NCBI GenBank assembly: GCA_027484385.1
Contig: JAIXTB010000140.1
Span: forward strand, 1 to 43,178
DNA length: 43,178 bases
Source of the DNA: Neisseriaceae bacterium
Lineage (GTDB): Bacteria; Pseudomonadota; Gammaproteobacteria; Burkholderiales; Chromobacteriaceae
Reading direction: 5' to 3'
Both the position numbers and the translations under genes were made by a program. Below the pieces are notes generated by a model that was not told the origin of the DNA, did not search any database, and worked only from the letters and a program-made list of their open reading frames with translations. Of this stretch, positions 29,454 through 38,920 are shown in pieces; the stretch's first letter is position 1, and each line of letters starts with the position of its first letter.

Positions 29454-31748
29454 TCAGGCTTCCGCTTTGCCTTCCGGCGGGGCGATCTGCTCGGCGTAGC
29501 CGCATTCTTTCTGCGGGCATACTTTCTCGGTGCCACGGCGTTTGGTGGTTTTCAGAGTCAGGATCGGCCAGTTGCATTTAGGGCAAGGCTCGGCAATCGG
29601 CGGGTTCCAGGTGGCGTATTTGCACTTGGGATAGGTGTTGCAGCTGTAGAACAGCTTGCCGTAGCGGCTCTTGCGTTCGATCAGGCTGCCGGTCTTGCAT
29701 TCCGGGCACTGTACACCGGTGTCGCGTGGCTTTTCCAGTGGCTCGATGTGCTTGCACTTGGGGTAGTTGGCGCAGCCGATAAATTTGCCGAAGCGGCCTT
29801 TTTTGATGTGCAGCTCGCCGCCACATTCCGGGCAGGTGCGGTCTTCGATTACGGTAGGCGCTTCGGCTTCTGCCGCTGCCTGCTCGGCGGTTTCACCCAC
29901 GTTGCGGGTGTAGTCGCAGTCCGGGTAGCCGGTGCAGGCGATGAAACGGCCGCGTTTGCCAAACTTGATCGACAGCGGTTTGCTGCATTTCGGGCAGGCT
30001 TCGTCCAGGCTTTCGGTGGTGACTTCTGCGCGCGAAATACCTTCTTTTTCGGTGATCTGCTTGGAAAATCCCTTCCAGAAGCTATCCATCACCGGCACCC
30101 ACTGGCGGCTGCCACTAGCGATTTCATCCAGCTGGTTTTCCAGCTTGGCGGTAAAGTTGTAGTCCACGTACTGAGCAAAGTGCTCGGTCAGGAACTTGTT
30201 AACGATGTCGCCGGTATCGGTAGGGAAGAAGCGCTTTTTGTCGATGATGACGTATTCGCGGTCTTTCAGCGTGGAGATGATGCTGGCGTAGGTGGACGGG
30301 CGGCCGATGCCGAATTCTTCCAGCGCTTTGACCAGGCTGGCTTCCGAGAAGCGTGGCGGCGGCTGGGTAAAGTGCTGGTCGCCGTACAGCTTGTCTACCG
30401 GCAGGGTCTCGCCTTCGGTCAGCAGTGGCAGCTTGGCGTTTTCTTCGTCTTCGGCGTCGTCTACGTCTTCTTCGTACACCGACAGGAAGCCGGCAAACAC
30501 CTGTACCTGGCCGCTGGCGCGGAAGATGCCGTCGCCTACGGCGATATCGATGCTGGTGGTGTCAAAGCGTGCCGGCGCCATCTGGCAGGCCAGGGTGCGC
30601 TTCCATACCATGTCGTACAGTTTGAACTGGTCGGTGGTCAGGAACGGTTTTACCGATTCCGGCGTGCGCAGGATGGACGTCGGGCGGATCGCCTCGTGCG
30701 CTTCCTGGGCATTCTTGGACTTGTTCTTGTAGCTGACAGCGTTTTTGGGCAAGTGCTCGGCGTCGAAACGCTCGGCGATGTAGCCGCGGATTTCTTCTAC
30801 CGCTTCATTGGCCAGCGCCACCGAGTCGGTACGCATATAGGTAATCAGACCCACGGTGCCCTGGCCGATGTCGATACCTTCATACAGCTGCTGCGCGGTA
30901 CGCATGGTGCGGTCAGTGGTCATGCCCAGCTTGCGTACGGCCTCTTGCTGCAGGGTGGACGTGGTGAACGGCGCGGCAGGGCTGCGCGATTTCTTTTTCT
31001 TTTCGATGCTGGTGACGTTGGCCGCATGGCCGGCCAGCAAGCCCAGGATGCGGCTTTGCTCCGCTTCGTTGGGCACGTCGAATTGTTCCAGCTTTTTACC
31101 GGCAAACTGGGTGAGCTTGGCGCTGAACTTGGTCCGGCTCTTATGGCTGTCCAGGTGTACGGTCCAGTACTCCTGCTCAACAAAGGCCTTGATCTCGTTT
31201 TCGCGTTCGCAGATCAGGCGCAGCGCCGGGCTTTGTACGCGGCCGGCGGACAGGCCGCGGCGGATTTTCTTCCACAGCAGCGGGGACAGGTTGAAACCTA
31301 CCAGATAGTCCAGTGCGCGGCGTGCTTGCTGGGCGTCTACCAGGTCCTGCGCAATAGCGCGCGGGTTGGCGATGGCTTCCAGTACCGCGTTTTTGGTGAT
31401 CTCGTGGAACACCACGCGTTGGGCGGTTTTGTCCTTCAACAGTTTTTTCTTGTTGAGGATTTCTACCAGGTGCCAGGAAATGGCTTCGCCTTCGCGGTCC
31501 GGATCCGTTGCCAGATAGACATGGTCTACCTTGCCCACGGCTTCGACGATGGCGTCCACGTGTTTGCTGTTGCGCGCAATCAGCTGGTACTTCATGGCGA
31601 AGTCTTTTTCCGGGTCCACGGCACCGTTTTTCGGTACCAGGTCGCGCACGTGGCCGTAGGAAGCCAGGACTTCAAAGTCCGGGCCCAGGTATTTTTTCAG
31701 CGTTTTCGCCTTGGAGGGCGATTCGACGATCAGGAGACTGGAGGGCAT
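29454..31748 (-). CDS. topA: DNA topoisomerase I
   Basis: MPSSLLIVESPSKAKTLKKYLGPDFEVLASYGHVRDL; ITYMRTDSVALANEA; C-terminal Cys4 zinc ribbons CPECGGELHIKKGRFGKFIGCANYPKC. Confidence 0.97.
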   Translation of the reverse strand: MPSSLLIVESPSKAKTLKKYLGPDFEVLASYGHVRDLVPKNGAVDPEKDFAMKYQLIARNSKHVDAIVEAVGKVDHVYLATDPDREGEAISWHLVEILNKKKLLKDKTAQRVVFHEITKNAVLEAIANPRAIAQDLVDAQQARRALDYLVGFNLSPLLWKKIRRGLSAGRVQSPALRLICERENEIKAFVEQEYWTVHLDSHKSRTKFSAKLTQFAGKKLEQFDVPNEAEQSRILGLLAGHAANVTSIEKKKKSRSPAAPFTTSTLQQEAVRKLGMTTDRTMRTAQQLYEGIDIGQGTVGLITYMRTDSVALANEAVEEIRGYIAERFDAEHLPKNAVSYKNKSKNAQEAHEAIRPTSILRTPESVKPFLTTDQFKLYDMVWKRTLACQMAPARFDTTSIDIAVGDGIFRASGQVQVFAGFLSVYEEDVDDAEDEENAKLPLLTEGETLPVDKLYGDQHFTQPPPRFSEASLVKALEEFGIGRPSTYASIISTLKDREYVIIDKKRFFPTDTGDIVNKFLTEHFAQYVDYNFTAKLENQLDEIASGSRQWVPVMDSFWKGFSKQITEKEGISRAEVTTESLDEACPKCSKPLSIKFGKRGRFIACTGYPDCDYTRNVGETAEQAAAEAEAPTVIEDRTCPECGGELHIKKGRFGKFIGCANYPKCKHIEPLEKPRDTGVQCPECKTGSLIERKSRYGKLFYSCNTYPKCKYATWNPPIAEPCPKCNWPILTLKTTKRRGTEKVCPQKECGYAEQIAPPEGKAEA

Positions 31749-31807
31749 GTCTGCTTTGTTTTCAGTAGCACGCCATGGGGCGCGACATATTGTGTATTCA
31801 TCAAACA

Positions 31808-31838
31808 AAACAAGAGCGCAAGGTTTTGCGCTCTTGTC
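31808..31838 (-). terminator. Putative terminator of smg, upstream of topA
   Basis: ACAAGAGCGCAAGGTTTTGCGCTCTTGT with T-rich tail on the minus strand. Confidence 0.65.
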
Positions 31839-31850
31839 GAATCCTGACAC

Positions 31851-31860
31851 TGCGGCCAAC
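31851..31860 (-). repeat. Intergenic copy of dispersed decamer (minus strand AAGGTTGGCCGCA)
   Basis: + strand TGCGGCCAACCTT. Confidence 0.7.
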
Positions 31861-31882
31861 CTTGATGGCGCGCAGTGTGTGC

Positions 31883-32341
31883 TTATTGCATGGTGGGTTC
31901 GCCGTGCAGGGCGCTGAGCAGGTCTTCACCTACCAGCACCGGCAGCTCTGCGCGTTGTGCCCACAGTACCATCAGCGCGGCCAGTTTGGCTGTTGGCAGG
32001 GTAATTTCGTCGTCCGGCATGACCAGCAGCCGGTCGATCAGCATTTCTCGCTGGGCGGGTGACAGGGCGCCATTGTGTTCCAGAAACACAATCAGGCCGC
32101 GTACATCACTGGGCAGGCGCGAGATTTCGTACTCGTGAAAAACACGCATGCCACTGCCTTCGTTGGCACCCAGATAGGCACCTTCATTCAGCTCGTTCAG
32201 GCCGTCAAGCCAGTCCAGTGCGTCGCTGATTTCCTCATTTTCGAAACCTGCTGCGGCGAGCTGGCGCCCCAGATCATCACGGGCGGGGCAATGATCGGGG
32301 TCATTGAATTCTTCTAGCAAAAAGGCGAGAACGTCAAACAT
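31883..32341 (-). CDS. smg: Smg family (DUF494) protein
   Basis: MFDVLAFLLEEFNDPDHCPARDDLGRQLAAAGFENEEISDALDWLDGL; conserved dprA-smg-topA order. Confidence 0.9.
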   Translation of the reverse strand: MFDVLAFLLEEFNDPDHCPARDDLGRQLAAAGFENEEISDALDWLDGLNELNEGAYLGANEGSGMRVFHEYEISRLPSDVRGLIVFLEHNGALSPAQREMLIDRLLVMPDDEITLPTAKLAALMVLWAQRAELPVLVGEDLLSALHGEPTMQ

Positions 32342-32371
32342 CTATAGGAATCAGTCACTTGTAGGGGTTGG

Positions 32372-33463
32372 CTAGTGGGCGTCGGCTCGGCGCTGGTAGC
32401 GCCCGCCTTGCATGCTGTCGACATGGCCCAGTAGTTCGAGCTCAAGAAGCATCGCGTAAACGTCCCCCGCCGTCAACCCGAGCCGGCTGGCAAGGGTGTC
32501 GGCGTCTACCGGGTCGTAGCCCATGGCCTGCAGAATATCGGGGCCCTGGGTGAGGGCGGGTTCTGCTGCGGCGGCGCTGTCAGGCTGCGGGGCGGATGGC
32601 TTGCCGATTTCGTCCAGTACGTCGTCTACCGTTTCCACCAGCCGCGCACCGTCCTTGATCAGGCGGTGGCAGCCGCGGGCCTGCGGGTTCAGGATGGAGC
32701 CGGGTATGGCCATGACTTCGCGCCCGGCTTCCAGTGACAGGCGGGCGGTGATCAGCGAGCCGCTTTGCAGGGTAGCCTCCACCACCAGGCAACCACGGCA
32801 CAGGCCGGCAATGATGCGGTTGCGGCGCGGGAAGTGCTGCGCCAGCGGGCCCATGCCCAGCGCAAACTCGGACAAAATCAGGCCCTGCTCGGCGATCTGG
32901 TGCGCCAGCTTGCGGTTGCTGGCCGGGTACACGCGGTCTATGCCGGTGCCGATGATGGCAATGGTGCCGCCGCCAGCGGCCAAGGCGCCTTCGTGGGCGG
33001 CGGCGTCTATGCCGCCGGCCAGGCCGCTGACGATGGTGTAGCCCTGTGCGGCCAGCCTTTTGGCAAAGGTGCGGGCGTTATCTTCGCCCTGCGGGGTGGC
33101 ATTGCGGCTACCCACGATGGCCAGCATCGGTGTGGCGAGCAGGGCTCGCTGGCCGCGGGCAAACAGCAGTGGCGGGGCGGCACCGGCCTCGGCCAGCTGG
33201 CAGGGGTAGTCCGGGTCATTCAGGGTGAGCAGGCTGCAGCCAGGCTGCTGTGCCCAGGCAAGGGCATCGGCGGCGCTCTGGCGGGCGATCTCGCCGCCCA
33301 GCGCATCCAGCGCCTCGCCTTCCAGTACGCCGGCGAGCTGGCTACGGTTGGCCGCCAGTACGGCGCTGGCGCTGCCAAAGCGCTGCAGAAGCTGCAAAAA
33401 ACGCTGCGGGCCAATGCCGGGCGACAGTGCCAGGGTGGCCCAGTCTTGCAGGCTGTAACTCAT
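32372..33463 (-). CDS. dprA: DNA processing protein DprA (Smf)
   Basis: LAIVGSRNATPQGEDNARTFAKRLAAQGYTIVSGLAGGIDAAAHEGAL; GSLITARLSLEAGREVMAIPGSI. Confidence 0.95.
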   Translation of the reverse strand: MSYSLQDWATLALSPGIGPQRFLQLLQRFGSASAVLAANRSQLAGVLEGEALDALGGEIARQSAADALAWAQQPGCSLLTLNDPDYPCQLAEAGAAPPLLFARGQRALLATPMLAIVGSRNATPQGEDNARTFAKRLAAQGYTIVSGLAGGIDAAAHEGALAAGGGTIAIIGTGIDRVYPASNRKLAHQIAEQGLILSEFALGMGPLAQHFPRRNRIIAGLCRGCLVVEATLQSGSLITARLSLEAGREVMAIPGSILNPQARGCHRLIKDGARLVETVDDVLDEIGKPSAPQPDSAAAAEPALTQGPDILQAMGYDPVDADTLASRLGLTAGDVYAMLLELELLGHVDSMQGGRYQRRADAH

Positions 33464-34473
33464 TCGGGCTGGGCGATGCGGTCGCCCACGATGACAGGCT
33501 GGGTGGCATCGACCACCAGGGCGTAGGAAGCCTTGTTGAAGACGCGGTAGACGATCAGGCGGCCCACTTGCTGGGTAGGCAGCAACGCGTGTTGCTTGGG
33601 CGCAATCTGCACGCTGCGCGGCGCACGGTAGATGCCGAAGACGTGGCCGATTTCTACCCCGTCGCGCAGGCCACGGTTGATCATTACATTATAATTCTGG
33701 CCGATTTCGTTCACGCCGTTGTAGGCGCTGACCACACGGCCTTCCAGCGCTGCCGGTGCTTCGTGCGGGGAATATTGCGGTACGGTGAACTGGCTGGCTT
33801 TCATGAGGCGGTCGCCTACCAGGACTTCTTCTGCCACTTTACCCACCATCAGGGTGCTGATGGTGTCCAGCTTGCTCACTGTCAGCTCGCCGCCATAGGT
33901 GACTTCATGGCCCAGCACTTCTTTGGTGTCCGGGTCGGTAATGGTGCGGCCCAGGCGGTACGCTTGCCAGGTGCCACCGGCATCCAGGCCCTGCCCGTAG
34001 GCGACATCGGTGGTTGACAGGATCACCCGGTTGTCCTGGCCGGCGATGATGCGTGGCGCGTTGTTGTAGCTGGACAGGTCGTCCAGCAGCAGCGGGCGCT
34101 TCAGGAAGGGCTCGATCATGCGGGCCGGGATGGTGCTGATCGCGGCATCCAGCGACTGGCTGCGAATCTGGGGTGACAACTTCACCACACGATTCCCCTC
34201 GCGGCGCAGAACCGGTTCGCCGTCTATCATGTCCAATACTAGGGTTTCACCGGGGTAGATCAAGTGGGGGTTCTTGACCTCGTCGCGGTTCAGGCGCCAC
34301 AGCTGTGGCCACTTCCAGGGCGACTTCAGGTAGCGGGCCGAAATATCCCACAGGGTATCGCCCTTCTTGACCACGTAGCGTTGCGGTGCGCCCTCGCGCA
34401 GCACCAGTGTGTCGGCGTAAGCCGGTGCAGACAGGCCAATGGCAATGAGTAGCGATATAATAGGTTTAAACAT
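33460..34473 (-). CDS. Secreted LysM-domain protein
   Basis: Signal peptide MFKPIISLLIAIGLSAPAYA; YVVKKGDTLWDISARYLKSPWKWPQLWRLNRDEVKNPHLIYPGETLVL. Confidence 0.9.
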   Translation of the reverse strand: MFKPIISLLIAIGLSAPAYADTLVLREGAPQRYVVKKGDTLWDISARYLKSPWKWPQLWRLNRDEVKNPHLIYPGETLVLDMIDGEPVLRREGNRVVKLSPQIRSQSLDAAISTIPARMIEPFLKRPLLLDDLSSYNNAPRIIAGQDNRVILSTTDVAYGQGLDAGGTWQAYRLGRTITDPDTKEVLGHEVTYGGELTVSKLDTISTLMVGKVAEEVLVGDRLMKASQFTVPQYSPHEAPAALEGRVVSAYNGVNEIGQNYNVMINRGLRDGVEIGHVFGIYRAPRSVQIAPKQHALLPTQQVGRLIVYRVFNKASYALVVDATQPVIVGDRIAQPE

Positions 34474-34580
34474 CAGAAAGTGACCCCATTTGACCGGCAC
34501 TTGAGAAAAAGGCTAACCGGATGCTGGCAACATTATCGTTCTGGCTGCCGCCATCCCACAACTGGAAATCTGTTTGAATC

Positions 34581-35084
34581 ATGGCACTGCTTAACATCCT
34601 GCACTACCCGGACCCGCGCCTGCACAAGGTAGCCGCCCCGGTCACCCTCTTCGACGCGGCGCTGCAAAAGCAGGTCGATGATATGTTCGAAACCATGCAC
34701 GAGGCCAAAGGTATCGGCCTGGCAGCCACGCAAGTGAACTATCACTATCGCCTGCTGGTGATCGATGTGTCGGAAGACAAAAGCCAGCCGCTGGTGGTGA
34801 TCAACCCCGAGTTCCTGCAAAAAGACGGCGAAACCGTGTACGAAGAAGGCTGCCTGTCGGTGCCTGGCGTGTACGACAAAGTGACCCGTGCCGAGCGCGT
34901 AAAGCTGCGTGCCCAGAACGCCAAGGGCGAGTTTTTCGAGCTGGAGGCCGACGGCCTGCTGGCCATCTGCCTGCAGCACGAGGTAGATCATCTGGACGGC
35001 AAAGTGTTCGTGGAATACCTGTCCGAGATGAAGCAAAGCCGTATCAAGACCAAGCTGAAAAAGCGCGAAAAACAAAACATGTAA
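34581..35084 (+). CDS. def: Peptide deformylase
   Basis: [36 protein letters not shown]. Confidence 0.97.
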   Translation: MALLNILHYPDPRLHKVAAPVTLFDAALQKQVDDMFETMHEAKGIGLAATQVNYHYRLLVIDVSEDKSQPLVVINPEFLQKDGETVYEEGCLSVPGVYDKVTRAERVKLRAQNAKGEFFELEADGLLAICLQHEVDHLDGKVFVEYLSEMKQSRIKTKLKKREKQNM

Positions 35085-35117
35085 GCTGCTGCAGCCTCTT
35101 GCTGCTGTAGTGGATCG

Positions 35118-35146
35118 GGGCACGCAAGCGTGCCCTTTGGCTTTTT
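35118..35146 (+). terminator. Putative terminator between def and fmt
   Basis: GGGCACGCAAGCGTGCCCTTTGGCTTTTT. Confidence 0.6.
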
Positions 35147-35184
35147 AGCCCTGGCCCAGGCCACGCTGCCAGGAAAGACACCCG

Positions 35185-36105
35185 ATGAAACTGATATTTG
35201 CCGGTACGCCGGTTTTTGCTGCCCAGGCGCTGCAGGCGCTGATTGACGCCGGCCACGAGATTCCCCTGGTGCTCACCCAGCCAGACCGCCCGGCAGGGCG
35301 CGGGATGAAGCTCAAGCCCAGCCCGGTAAAAGAGCTGGCCTTGCAGCACGGCCTGCGCGTGGAGCAGCCGCTGACGCTGAAAACCCCCGAGGCGCAGGCA
35401 CTGGTGGCCGAGGTGGGCGCCGAGGTGATGGTGGTGGCAGCCTACGGCCTGCTGCTACCCAAAGCCGTGCTGGACATGCCCGCCCGCGGCTGCCTGAATA
35501 TCCACGCCTCGCTGCTGCCGCGCTGGCGCGGTGCCGCGCCTATCCAGCGCGCCATCCTGGCGGGCGACGCGGAAACCGGCATCACCATCATGCAGATGGA
35601 CGTAGGCCTGGATACCGGCGACATGCTGTCGGTCCACCCGTTGCCGATCGCCGCAGAAGACAGCGCCGCCAGCCTGCACGACAAGTTGGCCGCACTGGGT
35701 GCCGAGGCTATTGTGAGCACGCTAGCGGCACTCGACACCTGCCCGGCCGTCAAACAGCCGGAGGCCGGTGTCACCTACGCCGCCAAGCTCACCAAAGAGG
35801 AAGCCCGCGTCGACTGGCAGCGGCCCGCCGCCGACATCGCCCGCGCTATTCGCGCCTACAACCCGGCCCCCGGGGCGCATACCCTGCTGGCGGGCGAGGC
35901 GCTCAAGCTATGGCACGCTCACGCCATCGACGGCCAGGCACCGGCAGGGCAGGTGGTACGCGCCGATGCAGACGGTGTGGTCGTGGGCAGTGGTCACGGG
36001 CTTGTTGTATTAACGCAACTGCAGGCCGCCGGTGGCAAAAGGTTGGCCGCACGCGACTTTATTGCCGGCCGCCCGGCACTGGCAGGCGCTGTACTGGGTG
36101 CTTGA
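35185..36105 (+). CDS. fmt: Methionyl-tRNA formyltransferase
   Basis: [64 protein letters not shown]. Confidence 0.97.
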   Translation: MKLIFAGTPVFAAQALQALIDAGHEIPLVLTQPDRPAGRGMKLKPSPVKELALQHGLRVEQPLTLKTPEAQALVAEVGAEVMVVAAYGLLLPKAVLDMPARGCLNIHASLLPRWRGAAPIQRAILAGDAETGITIMQMDVGLDTGDMLSVHPLPIAAEDSAASLHDKLAALGAEAIVSTLAALDTCPAVKQPEAGVTYAAKLTKEEARVDWQRPAADIARAIRAYNPAPGAHTLLAGEALKLWHAHAIDGQAPAGQVVRADADGVVVGSGHGLVVLTQLQAAGGKRLAARDFIAGRPALAGAVLGA

Positions 36106-36159
36106 GTTGCCGGCTAGCCGCCCTCATAGTCAGTAAAGAACGCCTGAAAGGAGCAAGAC

Positions 36160-37017
36160 ATGGGCTTTAACTGGTTCAAGACCACGCTGTTGATGGCGGC
36201 CATCCTGGCGCTGTTCGTGATGATAGGCGGCATGATCGGCGGCAAGGCCGGCATGCTGATTGCCCTGCTGCTGGGCGGGGGCATGAACGTGTACGCCTAC
36301 TGGAACTCCGACCAGATGGTGTTGCGTATGTACAACGCCCAGCAGGTGGATGCGCAATCTGCCCCCGAGCTGTACGGCATGGTGGCCGAGCTGGCGCAGC
36401 GCGCCAATATGCCCATGCCGCGCGTGTACGTGATTCACGAAGAGCAGCCCAATGCCTTTGCTACCGGGCGCAACCCCGAGCACGCCGCTGTGGCCGCCAC
36501 CACCGGCATCATGCGCATGCTGGACTACCGCGAGCTGCGCGGCGTCATGGCGCACGAGCTGGCCCACGTGAAGCACCGCGACACGCTGATTTCTACCGTG
36601 AGCGCTACCATGGCCGGTGCTATTTCGGCGCTGGCCAACTTTGCCATGTTTTTTGGTGGGCGCGACGAAGACGGTCGGCCGGTGAACCCCATCGCGGGCA
36701 TCGCCGTGGCGCTGCTGGCACCGCTGGCCGCCAGCCTGATCCAGATGGCCATTTCCCGTGCGCGCGAGTTTGAAGCCGACCGTGGCGGCGCCGAAATCAG
36801 TGGCGACCCGCTAGCGTTGGCCGCCGCCTTGCAGAAGATCGAGTACTACGCCCAGTACCGCACCATGCCCGCCGCCGAGGCTCACCCGGAGACTGCGCAG
36901 ATGATGATCATCAACCCCTTATCCGGTGGTGGTGGCATCAGCAGCCTGTTCCGCACCCACCCGCACACCGAAGAACGTATCGCCCGCCTGCAGGAGATTG
37001 CCCGCGGCGGCGCGTGA
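36160..37017 (+). CDS. htpX: Protease HtpX
   Basis: [18 protein letters not shown] (HExxH), [21 protein letters not shown]. Confidence 0.96.
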   Translation: MGFNWFKTTLLMAAILALFVMIGGMIGGKAGMLIALLLGGGMNVYAYWNSDQMVLRMYNAQQVDAQSAPELYGMVAELAQRANMPMPRVYVIHEEQPNAFATGRNPEHAAVAATTGIMRMLDYRELRGVMAHELAHVKHRDTLISTVSATMAGAISALANFAMFFGGRDEDGRPVNPIAGIAVALLAPLAASLIQMAISRAREFEADRGGAEISGDPLALAAALQKIEYYAQYRTMPAAEAHPETAQMMIINPLSGGGGISSLFRTHPHTEERIARLQEIARGGA

Positions 37018-37101
37018 AACGGTATCATTCGGCCTTAAATTTGATTTGCGGCCACCGCCCAACCGGGCGGTGGCCGGTTTTATTGGAAAGACCCAAACAG
37101 C

Positions 37102-38352
37102 ATGCATCGTATTCAGGAACTGGCCGCGGGTTTGATCGCGCGTGTCGAAGAAGGCCGTACCCTCACCGAAGCACTGGCGGCCGCCCAGCGCAGTACCGAG
37201 CTCAGCGCTGGCGAGCGCGGTGCGCTGCAGGACATCGGCTACGGCACCCTGCGCCACCTGGGCCAGCTGCGCTTTATCCTGCGCGAGCTGGTGCCCAAGC
37301 GCCTGCCTTCCGACGATATCGAACGCCTGCTGCTGGTCGCCCTCTACCAGCTGGCGCATACCCGCGCTGCACCCTACGCCGTGGTAGACCAGGCGGTGCG
37401 CTGTGCAGAAGACATCGCCATGGGCCGCCTGAAAGGCCTGGTCAACGGCACGCTGCGTAACTTCCTGCGCAATAAAGACAACCTGCTGGCCGATGCCGGC
37501 CGCGATAACGAAGCGCGTTACAACCACCCGCGCTGGTGGGTGCAGCGCCTGCGTGCCGCCTACCCTACGCAGTGGGCCTCGGTGCTGGAGATGTCCAACC
37601 GCCGCCCGCCCATGACGCTGCGCGTGAACGCCGGCAAACTCAGCGCCGAAGACTACGTGGCGCAGTTGGCCGCAAAAGACATCAAGGCCCGCGTCATCAA
37701 AGGCCAGGCGGTGCTGCTGGACGCGCCGTGCAATGTGCGTGATCTGCCGGGCTTTGCCGAAGGTGTGGTGTCGGTACAGGACTTTGGTGCGCAAAAAGCC
37801 GCCTTGCTGCTGGATGTCGCCGACGGCATGCGCGTGCTGGACGCTTGCGCGGCACCGGGTGGCAAGACCGGTCATATCCTGGAGCTGGCCCAGGCCAAGC
37901 TGGTGGCGCTGGATGTCGATGCCGAGCGCCTGCAGCGTGTGGAAGACAACCTGCAGCGCCTTGGCCTTTCTGCCACATTGAAAGCTGCCGATGCCGCCAA
38001 GCCGGAAACCTGGTGGGACGGCCAGCCCTTCGACCGCATCCTCGCAGACGTGCCTTGCTCGGCCAGCGGTGTGGTGCGCCGCCACCCGGATATCAAGTGG
38101 CTGCGTCGCCCGGATGACTTTGCCGCACTAGGCAAACAACAGGCCGCCATGGTGGATGCACTGTGGCCAACGTTGGCCGCAGGCGGCAAGCTGCTGTATG
38201 CCACGTGTTCCATCATGCCGGAGGAAAACCGCCAGCAAGTCGATGCTTTCCTCAAGCGTCATGGCGATGCGAAACTGTTGAAAGACGAACAATTGCTGCC
38301 TACCTCGGAACATGACGGCTTCTACTACGCCCTGCTGGTTAAAAAGGTTTAG
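37102..38352 (+). CDS. rsmB: 16S rRNA (cytosine(967)-C(5))-methyltransferase RsmB
   Basis: VLDACAAPGGKTGHILELA, ILADVPCSASGVVRRHPDIKWLRRP, LLYATCSIMPEEN. Confidence 0.96.
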   Translation: MHRIQELAAGLIARVEEGRTLTEALAAAQRSTELSAGERGALQDIGYGTLRHLGQLRFILRELVPKRLPSDDIERLLLVALYQLAHTRAAPYAVVDQAVRCAEDIAMGRLKGLVNGTLRNFLRNKDNLLADAGRDNEARYNHPRWWVQRLRAAYPTQWASVLEMSNRRPPMTLRVNAGKLSAEDYVAQLAAKDIKARVIKGQAVLLDAPCNVRDLPGFAEGVVSVQDFGAQKAALLLDVADGMRVLDACAAPGGKTGHILELAQAKLVALDVDAERLQRVEDNLQRLGLSATLKAADAAKPETWWDGQPFDRILADVPCSASGVVRRHPDIKWLRRPDDFAALGKQQAAMVDALWPTLAAGGKLLYATCSIMPEENRQQVDAFLKRHGDAKLLKDEQLLPTSEHDGFYYALLVKKV

Positions 38353-38920
38353 CCTTGCGCTAGGCATTTTTATCGTGTGCCTGCTGTCTGCGCTGCCTGC
38401 GCAGGCAGCAGAGGGCATTGTGGTGCGCCGTCTGGCGGCCAACATCGAAGAGGGTGCCCTCGAAATCTCCACCCGCTACCAGACCACGCTGCCGCCACCG
38501 CTGCAAGACGCCTTGCAGCAGGGCGTGCCGCTGACCTTCCAGCTTACCTTCGAGCTGACCCGGCCGCGTACCTCGGCCTGGTGGCTGCAACTCAAGACCT
38601 TTTTCGAGCCTACTGCCACCCTTAGCTTCAAGCTGGTTTACTACCGGTTGACTAACCGTTACCGGGTGGCCATTGGCGGTTTGGCCAGCAATTACGGCTC
38701 CTTGAACGAAGCCTTGTCTGCCGTAGGCAGTATTGCCGGCTGGCGCGTCATGGACGTATCCGGCCTGGGCAGTGACAGCCAGCGTGATCTGCGTGGCCGG
38801 GTGCGGCTGGAGCTGGATATCAGCCAGCTGCCCAGACCCTTCCAGCTGAACGCACTGGGCTCGCGAGACTGGAAGCTCGAGTCCGAATGGGTAACCGTTG
38901 CGCCCGAGGTAACAAACTGA
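38312..38920 (+). CDS. DUF4390-like secreted/membrane protein
   Basis: Between rsmB and ntrY; LALGIFIVCLLSALPAQAAEGIVVRRLAANIEEGALEISTRYQTTLPPPLQDALQQGVPLTFQLTFELTR; start uncertain (38312, or near 38354). Confidence 0.82.
   Translation: MTASTTPCWLKRFSLALGIFIVCLLSALPAQAAEGIVVRRLAANIEEGALEISTRYQTTLPPPLQDALQQGVPLTFQLTFELTRPRTSAWWLQLKTFFEPTATLSFKLVYYRLTNRYRVAIGGLASNYGSLNEALSAVGSIAGWRVMDVSGLGSDSQRDLRGRVRLELDISQLPRPFQLNALGSRDWKLESEWVTVAPEVTN

Noticed and set aside
29439-31847. 802-aa ORF antisense to topA
   Set aside because: Topoisomerase I is unambiguous on the minus strand; the plus-strand product is a low-similarity Phe/Gly/Val-rich shadow ORF.
31738-31859. Longer N-terminus for TopA starting at 31859
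   Set aside because: The extension MAAVSGFDKSAKPCALVLFDEYT... runs through the terminator hairpin; the canonical start MPSSLLIVESPSKAKTLKK at 31748 fits the family.
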